From the NCBI RefSeq assembly GCF_015832195.1, contig NC_052017.1, forward strand, positions 92,344,429 through 92,408,428: a stretch of 64,000 nt of DNA. Reading direction: 5' to 3'. Positions 39,571 to 51,200 of the stretch are shown here, piece by piece. The translations under genes and the position numbers were made by a program. This DNA comes from Motacilla alba alba (Eukaryota; Chordata; Aves; Passeriformes; Motacillidae). The first letter of the stretch is position 1, and every line of letters starts with the position of its first letter. The notes under the pieces are model-generated. The model was not told where the DNA came from and did no database searches. It worked only from the letters and a program-made list of their open reading frames with translations.

Positions 39571-40148
39571 AAAAAAGAACTACTTGCAGCTGTTTAAGAG
39601 GCACAAGGGAGAGCTTGTTTGAAGGACCCTACAACATCTTTAAATGCTGGCAGAGGAACAGCAAATCATATAGAAAATACACCGTGTGTCTGGTACTTCT
39701 GTTGGCTGATGTAATGTCCAGTATTAAAAAAAAAGTCACAGAAGAGAAATTAAGAAGTCCTAAGGGTAGCAACAAATATATGCAAAATCCATATCTCTCT
39801 AGAGACATATATTGATAGTAAGTATGATTATACACTTTGGAAGGAACACTAAATTTGAAGAAAATACCTCACAGTCTCTGGGAAAATACAACTTTTCTTT
39901 TTTTCTAAGCATCAGAAAAGATGCTTAAAGGAAGAAACGCAAGGTCCATTCATTGCAATGTTCTTTCATTTCTATTCGCCTTTAACTGCTGTCTTCAGCC
40001 CGCCCAATATCCAAATTTAGAGCTTTCATACACACTCCTGAAGGCAACGGAGGCTGCAGCGAGTGGTCCACCGGCCGCGGGGAAGGCAGGCGGCGGCAGC
40101 CCGCTCCCTGCCCCATTCCAGGCAGGAAGGGTCAGAGGGATTTTGCAG

Positions 40149-40236
40149 ATGTTCCGCCTTTGGACCAAACGGCCTGAGAGGCCAGATGCATCCAACGAAA
40201 AAACGGAAGAGCCGCACCGCCGCCTCTCCCAAAAAG
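40149..40236 (+). CDS. RIPOR2: RIPOR2 first coding exon (long N-terminus)
   Basis: From ATG at 40149 the exon encodes 29 residues plus one base: MFRLWTKRPERPDASNEKTE, then nine more ending RRLSQK. It ends at the donor AAAAAG/GTACGG (phase 1). The split base plus GA of the next exon gives Gly30, and the frame then runs into the canonical RIPOR2 sequence. The N-terminus is basic and hydrophilic, with no signal peptide or membrane segment. The start context is weak (C at -3, T at +4). The frame stays open upstream to 39921, so a longer start is not excluded. TTTTGCAG directly precedes the ATG and resembles an acceptor, so this could instead be an internal exon. The assignment rests on phase match, the donor and the CpG-island setting, not on transcripts. 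Confidence 0.7.
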
Positions 40237-40574
40237 GTACGGGGGCACCGGGGGCACCGGCGGCGCCGCATCCCGCGGGGCCGAGCCCGGGGGCTCCGAA
40301 CCCCCGCACTGCCCGCGGGGTGGGGGCGGGCGGCGGCCGCGCAGCAGCACCGCCTCCGCGCCCTCCTCCGCCCCCGCCTCCCTCCTGCAGCTCCGCAAGG
40401 AAAAGCCGGCAGCGACTTCGCTCGCTGCCAGAGCGGCGGTGCGCGGCGGCGAGGCGAGTTGTCCTCGTTCCTCTTCATTTTTGATTTTTTTCTCCTAAAT
40501 TTAATTTTAAAACTTTAATTTTATCCTTTTTTTTTTTTTTTAAAGAAATTATTATTCGCTGTTTATTAGTTTTC

Positions 40575-40695
40575 CAGCTGCGGGCGCTGCCGCCCGGGAT
40601 GGGGCACCGCGGTGCCCGAGGAGCGCTGGGCGGCGGCGGGCGAGCGGCGTCCCGGAGCGGGCTGTGAGCCGCGGCAGCACCGCCGGCAGCAACAG
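40575..40695 (+). other. RIPOR2: Candidate alternative non-coding first exon
   Basis: The right half of the CpG island ends a GC-rich stretch with a good donor, AACAG/GTACCC, after 40695. The plus-strand frames starting with ATG at 40612 or 40664 would enter the 58169 exon out of frame, so the exon would be untranslated. Translation would then begin at ATG 58195, giving [12 protein letters not shown], which matches the usual short RIPOR2 start. The left boundary is a guess. Confidence 0.3.
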
Positions 40696-43600
40696 GTACC
40701 CGGCCGGGCTCCCGGAGGGGTGCGGGGCCCGAGCCCGAGGGGGAAGGAAGGAAGGAAAGGGGCGCTGCCGAGCGGGGACGTGGCCGAACGCAGCTCCAGG
40801 GCTGCGGGGCTGCAGAGCCGCGCTCTCGCAGGAGCGGGTCCCGACCCCGCTCATCTGCCGGCGGCGGAAAGGTTTTGAAAAGGGCAAAGGTGCTCTTGTG
40901 GGGCCTCCCGGGCATGGTTTTAGGCTGTGATTGTGAAGAAAATCTTGAACTTGAGTGTTCGCTGAGGGACGTGAAAGTGGCTTAGTATTTTCTCACAGAG
41001 CGTGGAAGTGCTTAGCCCTGTTTCCATAAAAATGTCTCGGCGTTTCCTTAGGTATTGTCTTTCTATTTCCAGTGGGCTTTTATGGTATTACTGGTTAGAG
41101 GAGAGCTTAGAGCCTCTTAAGTTCCCTTTACAGTCCTCTGGCTCGTTCCCAAGGACTGATGCAAACCCATTACACACTGGCATTGCTCTTCAGTTTACCT
41201 TTGAATGCCCTGGTTACAAAAGGTCACCCTAATCCTGTGACTGGTCTTTCTATTGCTGTATTAGCCGAGCATTTTGCTGTCCCTCATTGAAAGTTTCAGA
41301 ACGCTTTCTGGAAACTGTGTGCTTGTGGCCATGCTGCCTTTGCACCCTTTCATCTATCTCTCTGGGAAGAGCTGAGTGTATTCCCAGTGTAATTTCAGCA
41401 TTCATTAATCTGGCCATGCATTCAGCCACGCTCATTTTAATTACCGTGTTTGAGCTGCTGTCACGCAGCTGGAGCCCGGGGCAGGGAACACGCTCCCAAA
41501 CAGAAACAACATCTTCTCCAGTGGTTAATTAGGTTTCCCAAGTATCCCTCTCCTGCATAAACAAAAGCAGGAGCATACCCAAACAGAGAGCTCAAGGAAG
41601 GAGACAGGAGGAAGGTGTATTTCCTGAAAGATTCCTGTGCTGGTTGCCCAGCTGTCTTGAAGATCTTCACACAGTGGGAAGAGACAGAATGTGATGTGGT
41701 TTGTGTGGCCAGACTCAGAAAGGTATCCACTGGGATGGGTTCAGAGCCCTGCTTTATAACCATAATGGGCAAATGTGACAGATTGTTTAAATGAGTGTAG
41801 GTGGGTATATATGTTGCATGGTGGGAGTCTAAAGGAAGCAAAAGTTTATCTTTTTTTTTCCATAAATCCAGCATTTTTAAGCTAGTAAATGAAGATTACT
41901 TAAGATCACTTAAGATGGTGTCTGTGCTGCTTGCAAGTGCAGATAAGCACTTGTGCAAAGTGAACTTTGACAATCCCAGCATCCATAACCTGATGCTGGT
42001 TTAACTTTTTGCATCCAAGCAGCATTTCCTTGACAAAGTGTGGGCTTTGGGGGTTTTCTTTGTTTTGTTTTGTTTTTAAAAAGCAACATGTTGAATTTCT
42101 TTCCAGGATCCTGCATAAGAAACAGAGCACTTAGCTTTGTCATGTTGCTACTCCTCTCTAGAATGACAGTACAGTTATACCTTAGAGGATTTTCCTGCTG
42201 CAGAATTAAATATTTCTTAAATGCTTGGGAACATGTAAATGGAGAAGTGTATGGTTTGTGAAGGAACATCTGTAAGTGAAAAAGGTGCTTTTCTTCCCTT
42301 GTGCTTTCAAGGCACATGACCATTTTATTCACCTGTATCACAGAGCAAACACTTGGGCTAAGAGTGGTACAAAGCACAGCCTCAAAGCTCACAGTGGCAT
42401 GCCTACGTGCCATGCAGGGTTACCTTTTGCTCTTTGGTATTTTTAAACCTGAACAGGCAGAAAGGTAACTTCCACACAAAGTGCACTGCTGGAAAAGGTC
42501 TGGGGAAGCCGCCTTGCTTTCCTGCTGGGAGAAGTGGGAGTGAGAGCTATAAGCAGCATTGGCTTTTTCCAAAAAAGGGATGGCTGGTTTGACACTTTTT
42601 TTTTTCCTGATGCTATACATGTGGCAGTGGCAAGCTGCTCCCAGACAACCCACTTAAGTGAGGTAGTTTTCATCAGGAAAGCTAGGCTGGGAGCAGCTGG
42701 GAGATAGACAGCTTGTGTCTGTGTCCATTCATCCTGCACAGAGCATCAGCTGAAAGCAGACTGGGAAGGAAGTGAGGACAGCAATGCCTGAACACACGCT
42801 CCTGGCATGGGCTTGTTAGAGAGGGCTGGGATGTGAATTAGTATCAAACTGGGGCCTGTCACATCACTTTGAAGCTGTGTGGTTCCTGGATGACTCTATT
42901 AACAAAATGGGAGGGGAAAAAATGGTTATTTTTTCACTTAGCAGGAGCTTGGAGGTCATTGTTTTGTTCACTCAGCTTACAGTGCCTGCTGGTTTTTTTG
43001 GAAGGGAGGTTGCTAAAGGAGTTTCTTAGTAAGAGATTTTCAAAATTAATCAGGAAGAATGCACACTGAATTTTTTTTTCCCTCTAGTGCTAGTTTTGCA
43101 CTGATTGTTGCATTGACTCCAAGATGTGCTTGCCCCTTTAGGAGGCAGAGAGAAAGAGCTGGGCCCACTTGGAATTTAAAGTCAAATGTGAAGTCTTTTG
43201 AGAGCAGAAGCAGTTTTGCCCTGGGAGACTTTACAAACCATGGTGGCTGCACATTAAACACATCACAGAGTCAATGAGAAGTTAAGTTGCCAACATCTTT
43301 GTTTCCCATGCTGTCCTTCAGTTCAGTTACACCACGGCAAAGGCAGAAGGGCAGTCTGTGAGCAGGGGAGCCAGGCAGCTGGTGGAGGAATGGCAGGATG
43401 GGCTTTGCCAGCTCCCCATGAGAGAGCTGGAAGGAGGTTGGCAATAAAAGCCAGCCCTGGGTGTAATAAACTGGATCATATTATATCTCTCTGCCTAATG
43501 TCAGGAATGGCTTAGCTAAGGCTGGGCAGTCAGCTCAGTTTGAGCTCCGTGACTGTCCTTCCCTACATGTCCCAAATCAAAGCAGAAACTGCATTTTCTT

Positions 43601-43893
43601 GTCCACAGCTCTTCTGCAGCTTTATTTCTGCTTCTCAGTGCAAACACTGCTCGTGCCCTCACTTATCTGCGCCCACGTAGGCTGTGTGGCTGGCCTGGGG
43701 ATGGTTTAATCCTGTCCTGTCTTTTCCCATAAAGCTGGTGCTCTGGCACCAGAAATACCTCCAGGTAGGTATTTCAAGGGGAAAGGAAGCAGTGGGTACC
43801 AGGAATTGCCATTATCCCCATTTGTCAGCCTAGGGACAGGCAACATTCAGCTCTTGTTTTACAGCAAGTGGGCACCAGTTTTATCTCAACCTT

Positions 43894-44190
43894 CACAGAA
43901 TTGCAGAATGGCTTAGGTTGGAAGGGACCTTTAATGGCCATCTAGTCCAAGCCCCCTGCATTAAGCAGTGACATCTTCAACTAGATCAGGTTCCTCAGAG
44001 ACCTGTCCAACCTGACCTTAAATGTTTTCAGAGGTGGGGCATCTACCACCTCTCTGAGCAATCTGTGCCAGTGTTTCGCCGCCCTAATTGTAAAAAATAA
44101 TAATAAAAAAACCCTCATGTCCAGCCCTCTTATAGTTTAAAACCATTACCTCTTCTCCTATCATCCTATCACTACAATCTGCATCCAGGG
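43894..44190 (-). mobile_element. CR1 LINE 3' end, reverse orientation
   Basis: The left border CACAGAATTGCAGAATGG is followed by the reverse complement of the CR1 3' untranslated region: 'GGTTGGAAGGGACCTTTAA', 'CCATCTAGTCCAAGCCCCCT', a 'gttcctcagagacctgtccaacctgacct' segment and 'cctatcactac'. Only about 300 bases remain. It is interrupted by an A-rich expansion around 44094-44112. It lies in RIPOR2 intron 1, antisense to the gene. Confidence 0.93.
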
Positions 44191-47100
44191 GATTTGGACT
44201 AAATCCCTTGAATTTTTGCACTTCAGCTCTAGCTTTGAAGTGTTTTTGCTGCTGGGTCTGGTGCTGTTTGGAAGAAAAAAAATTCCACCTCCCCGGTCCC
44301 ATGTAGGTTAATTAGGGAGCTGCAGTGGGGCTCCAGGAACCAAGCCATGATCAAAACCAACAACCACAGTACATGCTGCCCCCCAGGATTTGGGAGGTGT
44401 GGAGAAGGGCAGGTTCATGGTGTACTTGAAGTGCTTTTTGGTAGCCACAAGTACAGACCTTGCCTTATTCTTTGCATATGGGCTCTGCACCCAGTGGACT
44501 CAAGAAGTGAGTCCTTTAAGAATGACACAAGAAGTAACTGGCCTTTTTTTCCTAAAGTTATCTTTTTGTTGTGTACTTTTATGTTGCAAGGGTATCCTGT
44601 AATTTTTACTTCCCGACCAGCGCAAAAGAAATGATGGATTAGCACAGAAGTATGCGAGCATCTTTCTTCTTTTCAATGGGAGGAACAAATTGAAGCTGAC
44701 AGTTCCCTGGAACCAGTGCAACACATGAAGTAGTCACAATAATACATTTTATCTTCCAGCCCTTTTAGTGCATCAGAAGCTCTCTGGTCTCTGATGCCCC
44801 CAGTAAGCTGACCTTGGCTGGCAGAGCCAACCATCTCATTACTGCTGTCCCACTGCTCAAAGCCTGCCCTCTGTTTTGGCCCTCAAACAGCCTGATTAGC
44901 TGCAGCAGCAGCTATTGCTTTCCAGGTTGTGCAGCCTGCTGGTAAGCCTTCAGTAACACCAGAACTGTTTCAAATAATTCCTTCTGTAATCAACCTTTTT
45001 TTTTTTTTTTAAATGAAAAAAACCTCATCTAGCTGCAACACCCAGAGATTTGTCATAGACGATTTTGTCCTGAAAAGCCTCCTCAGCAGGAAAACTCCTA
45101 GTCATCCATTAACTCCAAAAAGCAGTTGCAGCAGAGAAAATGTATCTGGTCAACACCAAGGTTCTGGTTTTAGCTCGTGGCTTTGCCTCTACAAAACACC
45201 AGTCTAGACCAACCCTATCTTATACTATTTATGCATTTGTATTTGAACTGACCAAAAGAAGGAACTAATTTTCAGTGAAATCTGTAGGAGACAGGCAAAT
45301 AAGCATCTGTAAATAGTGGCAGGAGGTTAATATTTCAACAGACCATGCAAGGTTGAACACCAGAGCTTCCCTTCTCTTTCCCCAAATTAACATCTTGCTG
45401 TCTGACCGTCTTGCTGTCTTGATTTGTGCCTCAATGACGTGTCTATTTTCATTGTCAGATTTGTCTTGCATCTGCTAGAAGTCTGAATCTGAACAGAGGA
45501 ATAAAATTTTGGCTTGTAGTGAATGTACCCCTTGAGCATGCCTTAGAAGCCTTGAGGATCAGGGCTTGTGCTTGGGGTTGAGATGGTGACACTGGTCTGT
45601 GATACTGCTGTAGGCAGGTAGGGCAGACAGTGTATCTCTATATTCAAAGTCTGATAGGCATTTTCTTGTTATATAACATGAAGGAAAATGTATCTTCCAT
45701 AATTAGGCAGCTTAAACATCCTCTGTTAGTATTTAAATTTTAAATGTTTGGTTTAAGAACTTTTTAGCTGTGGTACAGTAGTAGTGGTGTATGTTACAGC
45801 TCTGAGACGTAATATCCTTGCGAGTGGTCTTTGGCCGGTGAGTCTCCTTGGATATGGACACACCTTTTTCTCTGGTAACCCCTGAAAGCATTGCTGGATC
45901 ATGGCAGCAACCTGTGCACTTTCCCAACCACAGAGGCATGTCAGTGGGTGACAGTGCTGTTGCCAATGCTCAAGTAAGTGTGTAATGTGTTGCCCTGCAT
46001 GACTGACTGCCCTTTCCTTGTCTCATTCAGTACATCCTCAAAACAGTGTTCTGTTAGTTCAAAGAAGGACTTGGGTTTTCACAAAGAGGTGCTGGTGGCA
46101 TTGGAAGAGTTGGCTGTGAGGTGCTCTTTGATCCACGAGGCTTTTTCTTGAATTCAGTGTGACACTTGCAGGTCACATCTACTTAGATATACATAAAATC
46201 TTGTGTATAAGAAGAGATGTTTGCTAAAATAAACAAAGAAGAATGTTTAGTTTATTAGATGTTCAGATTAATAAAGCCAGGAGCTGAAATTGCTCACTGC
46301 GGTAAGTAATCTGTGCTACACAAAACCAAACCAAAGCTATATTAAAAATGCTAAGACTCAGCTGAAGCCAGAGAATAATCGGCTTAAAATCCTGCCTGCA
46401 TAAACTAAGGTTTTGCTTTCTTTGAAATCAGAGGGAGATGTTGACATCATCTCCCCAGATGACAGCTGGACCATAAAGCCTTGTTCCATCATGCAGGTGC
46501 TGGACTGGAAGTGCTTTCAATACATTTGATTTCCATGCCCTATGCTGAAAACAGAAGTTCTCTGAATGTTAGATGGCTTTTCAGATGCAGGTATCCAGCA
46601 AAAGGTTGCTTTTTTTCCCCCATTCTCTCCTAGCTCTACCCTTAACAAGAAAATATTCTTCTTCCTAGTAGAGAAGGTGGCAGCAGGATCCAGTGTGGCA
46701 GCTCCCATCTTAAACAGAACCCTGTAGGGCTCCTCCAGGCACTGTATTTCTTGTGGGCATGCCATGCTGCCAGCAGCTGAGGAAGACAATTGCCTCCATT
46801 GGCAAAGGGGCAAAATAATTTTCCATCCTCATGAAAAGCCGTGATATCCCCCTTTTCCTATATCCTTAATGATGGTCTTTTAATATGACATGAATAGGAA
46901 AATGCAGAAATCAACAGAGAAGGAAAGAAGAAAGGAAGGGCAGCAGAGGACAAGCTACGGGGTTATTCCTAAAAGCTTGTCATTAGCCTGCAATGGCCCC
47001 AGTAGGTCTTTCTTTTAAATGGCATACTGTGGAATAGCAGGGATGTGCCAAGATACGCTGCCTTAATTTGTGTCATGAAAAGTTACACAAGATAATTACC

Positions 47101-47645
47101 TTGTAGTTCAGTGACAAAAAGCCCTGTCAGATCTTTTTGGTTCATGCTCAGTTTATCTGTAATGTCTCTGTGTCTAAAAAAACTCAAATGGTAACTAATC
47201 CTATAGCATAGCTGGAGCATGTGGCATTTTAAACTCAGGATTTGGGGTTTTTTAATGTCCACTACAAATTAAATTTACCAATTAACCCTGACTAGATCTA
47301 CCTGCTGTAGATTTAAGGGTTTTTCAGGTTTGCATTTGCTTTGTCTGTGACAGTAAACTACAGGTATTAGCGAATGTTTTGGGCAGAAACAGCAGCAGGC
47401 ACAGACCAGCCTGTATCTATGGCATTAAGCTCCCCTGCCTTTCAGAGGAGGAAAGTACATCAAGACTGCTTTGGGAATGATCATTGGTCCATGCTTCCCA
47501 AAATATGCACAGTAGTTGTGTAAGAAAGCCCTATGTGGCCCAAACCAGACCTGTGCAGTGACTGTTCAGCATAACCTCCTTTGCCCCAAGGAGCAGAAAG
47601 CTATTGCGGAGTCAAGAGGGAACAGCTTTTCTGTGCTGAGAAACT

Positions 47646-48242
47646 CAGAGTTGTAGACTGGTTTGTGTTGGAAGGGACCTTTAAGGGCCATCTAGTTCCT
47701 TCCAGTCCTGCCCCTATCATGAGCACCTTGCAGTAGACCAGGTTTGTTCAAAGTACGGTCCAAGTCAACCTCAAATGTTTCCAGGAATGGAGCATCTGCA
47801 GCAGCTCTGTTGTAGATGTTCCAGTGCTTCAACACCCTCATTGTAAATAATTTCTTCCTTGTATCTAGTCTAAACCTACCCTCTCTTAGTTATAAAAGAT
47901 TGCCCCTTGTCCTGTTACTACAGGGCCTGCTGAGAAGTTTGATCCCGTCTTTCTTGCAAGCCCCCTTCAAGTTTGCCAGCTGAACAAGCCCAACTCTCTC
48001 AGACGGTCTTTGTAGGAGAGGTGCTCCATCCCTCTGATCATCTCTGTGGCCCTCCTCAGGACTCACTCCAGCATGTCCACGTCTTTCCTGTGCTGAGGGC
48101 CCCAGACATGGATGCAGTACTTGACCTGGGGTCTCGCCAGAGCAGAGGGGCAGTGTCCCTCACCCTGCTGCCCATGTTGCTTTTGATGCAGCACAGAATA
48201 TTGCTGGCTTTCTGGGCTCCAGCTGCACATTGTTGAGTCATC
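47646..48242 (-). mobile_element. CR1 LINE, 5'-truncated, reverse orientation
   Basis: The left border carries the CR1 3' untranslated block ('TGTTGGAAGGGACCTTTAAG', 'CCATCTAGTTCC'). To the right lies the end of the reverse-transcriptase region, written on the minus strand, up to 'gctgcacattgttgagtcat'. The wording is close to the copy at 43894-44190, so the two probably belong to one subfamily. It is inactive and antisense within RIPOR2 intron 1. Confidence 0.95.
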
Positions 48243-51200
48243 TTGGTAAGTGTTGAAATGAAATGTGGTTTCAGAAAGTGGTGGCAAGGAGAGAAGGTCT
48301 GCCTAAAACTCTAGATGTTTTTTTCAAGTGGTTCCTGTAAACACTTGTGTGTCTATAAAGCTGTTCTGCTCTTTTTGTGGATACCTGATATAAGATAATT
48401 GTGTGGGACAGGTTAGGATAGCTGTGTCTTCTGGCAGTTGCACATAGCAATTACCTTTTCTGTTTTGCTCAGCTGCCCTATTGGTCATCAGACCTTTTTT
48501 TCCAGCACCAGTGTCACTAACACGAGCTTTTCCCAAGAGGGACCCTAGCACAGACCCTTACCCCTTTATGCTCTTTCAGATGCTTCTTACAAATCCTTTC
48601 ATTATCTTGACCAGAGAAAATGGTGGTGTTTTGGGAGAAGTTTAGGCTGTTTCATGGTATTAGATAGGTACTCTTATATCCTGTGCCTTCAAGAGGTTTT
48701 TAAAGCATAAAATACTGTAGCCAAGAGAATAATAAACTCTGCCATAACTTTAAATAAAATTTCTTAAAGTCATGTATGTAAGAAGGCTGAAGTTTTGAAT
48801 TTGAAAATGAGCTGAAGCCAAGAGACAAGTGAGTTGCATCAGAGCAGACTGCCGTTCTTAGTTGTGCATGGACAGTGTTCAGCTATTTGATGTACTGGAA
48901 GAGAGCTTCAGACAGATTCTATAGCCAAATGTAAATGAAGTAACACAGGACTTTTATGGCAATGCTCTTCAAGTGGCCACACTTGTAAGGTGTCAAAAAG
49001 ATTAAATAAATCCATTTCTGCAATGCTCATGTCTAGGAGAAGAACATCCAGCTTTAAAAATCTTCATCCTATGACATGTAACGGTGTATCTTCAACAGGA
49101 TTTCAGTGAGCAGTGTGGCATTACGACACTCCTGGAAATAGAACGATCATATAAACATCCACAGAGTTTTAAGTCACCTTAATCCCATGTATTTAAAGAG
49201 GAGCAGCAAAGGGTTTGTATCTCATTAGTGGCTGAAAGGATTTGACAACAATGATGTTTTACTTTCCTTTCAGGGATGAAAAGCCTATAGTACTTGTTTA
49301 ATTTAGCTCACTCATGCTTATATTAGAGCGTACCTGAAGTGGATACTGAGAACAGCTAGTTTGTCTGTCTTGGCTGAGGGAAAACAATCTCTAGAGCAGC
49401 CCACTGGCTACGCAAACCATCCTGCATGTGTTTACTTGATGCATTTACTTTCCTGCAGATGCAAGGAAATGGTATCCTCAGCTTGCTGTCCTTGCCCGTG
49501 CTGCTACCATCTGCATTAAATGAGGGTTGTAAAGCAGTAAAAATATTGGTGCAACGTAATTAAAGAAATCAGCATTCTCAAGGACAATTTCGCTAGCCAT
49601 TGCTTTTTTCTCCTGTCATGGAGAAGATTTTTATATTCATTCCTTGCACAGTCTGAGAAAGTGAAGCCACTCTGTGCTGCTTACACTTGACATGCAAATT
49701 TAGGTCACTGCTCAGATTCATCATGGATTTTGCCAAACGACTCCCACTGGAGCTGCATCTATTGACATCAGGGCTGTCTTTCCCCACTTACGCTCAGATG
49801 TTACTCCTGGGCTTGTTACTCCAGATGTTACTGTTAGTCAGCAAGGGTCAAGGGAGACCACCTGCAGCACTCATGGGTTCCTAGGCCTCCCCTAATGCTA
49901 ATGCTTGCCAAAACGGGCAATAAGTTGGTCACTTTCTGTGCTCTGAGCTAAGAAATTAAAATTCTGCCCAACATCTGTGGTCAACCAGGCATATGCTAAG
50001 AGGTAGAGAAGTGGCCAGGCTGCTCCTGGCTGGAGGAGTTCCCACAACCTGTTTTGCATCCTGCTAGTCTTACTACTGCTCACAAGATCGCTCCTCATAG
50101 TTTATCTCCTGATGCAGGGATAGATAACAGAGCTGCCCAAAGTCTTGCGCCTTTATGACTGCAGTGCTGCCAGAATGACAGCGTGGTTAATTGTGTGCTC
50201 AAGCCGCTGCTGAACCGCTTGTTAGGGCTTTTGTGCAAGGTGGATTTAAAGAATGAGAGGATCATTCTCAATTGGGTTTCAGAAGTGCTTTTTCTTTAGA
50301 TTATTTGCTAGCACGTGAACAGCAGTGGGACTTCCTTTTTAATTAAATCTTACATTGACATAAAGAATTATCAGTGATGAGTAGAATTTGAGTTGACTTC
50401 TAATCAAAGATAATTCTGCATACTAGGGTGGGTTTGAGATGAATGAATGTCAAATGTAATTAGATGGTCAGATTCTGATCCCTCAACCACACTCATAAGT
50501 ACAAGATGAAATTTTGCTTATTTATGCTAATGCCAGCTGAATATTATTGCCCTATGTCTCTAAAGCTGTAGGGAGAAAGATTAGGGAGGGCTCCATGTGG
50601 GCTCCTGTGCATGCTCACCCCAGCCACCAGTGTGAAATAAATGTTGGAAGTGAAAAAAAAAAGGAGGTCAGCTGCCACAAACCCATCTGTTGTGTGCGGA
50701 GCCATTTAGGATCAAATTTATTTTCCTTGGGTTTATTACAGTGAAATAACTCATTTGCATTTCCCTCTCCTTAGGTTTTCAACTATACCAAGGGGAAGGT
50801 GCAGTGTAGGTCTTCCTCTGAATGGGGGTTAAGCAGAGGCTCCCTGGCAACAAAAACAGAGAAATGGGGGCATTGCACTGAGAGCTCTGGTGAAGGAGTA
50901 GCTGCAAAAAGGGGAGGAAGAAGGCTAACTGTGGTATGAGACCAAAAGGGTGCTGCTTTCACCTTAGCCACTGCCAATCCTTATTTCTGTGTTCTAGTGA
51001 GGTGATGAGAATTAGAGCCAAAGGCATGTTTTACGATAAAAATAAAATGAAATGCAAAGTCCTCACACTGACTTTGGTACCTAGATTGGTGTGAGAGATG
51101 ACTTACTGAATATATGGAGCTATATTGCAGTGGGAGCATCAGCTATCAGGTTCTATGCATTTACATCCATACCTACTTTACCATTTTGCTCTTGACTTAG

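Larger units (their letters stand above)
28802..40044. other. Gene-free region upstream of the CpG island
   Basis: No exon is recognised. Open frames of 178 codons (29511-30047), 167 (29881-30384) and 181 (33925-34470) overlap each other or shadow frames and have no domain. A minus-strand region at 35251-35650 has two long frames but matches no family I know. Several blocks, for example 37830-38070, have the look of conserved non-coding DNA, but that cannot be shown without alignment. Confidence 0.5.
40045..40930 (+). promoter_or_regulatory. RIPOR2: CpG island, likely RIPOR2 promoter
   Basis: The region is very GC- and CpG-rich (blocks such as CGGCGGC, GCCGCGG and GGGCGGGCGGCGGCC) and stands out sharply from CpG-poor flanks. 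An AT-rich stretch with a T15 run (about 40476-40570) splits it into two GC-rich halves. The left half contains the first coding exon at 40149-40236. The right half contains a candidate non-coding first exon with donor CAG/GTACCC after 40695. I see no TATA box at a fixed distance, which fits dispersed CpG-island initiation. A GC-box/CCAAT-like CCCGCCCAAT lies at about 40000-40009. Overlapping minus-strand open frames of up to 150 codons here are composition artefacts. Confidence 0.85.

Noticed and set aside
40026..40478. Overlapping minus-strand frames of 104 to 150 codons in the CpG island
   Set aside because: High GC removes stop codons. The R/A/P/G-rich content is an artefact opposite the real RIPOR2 exon.
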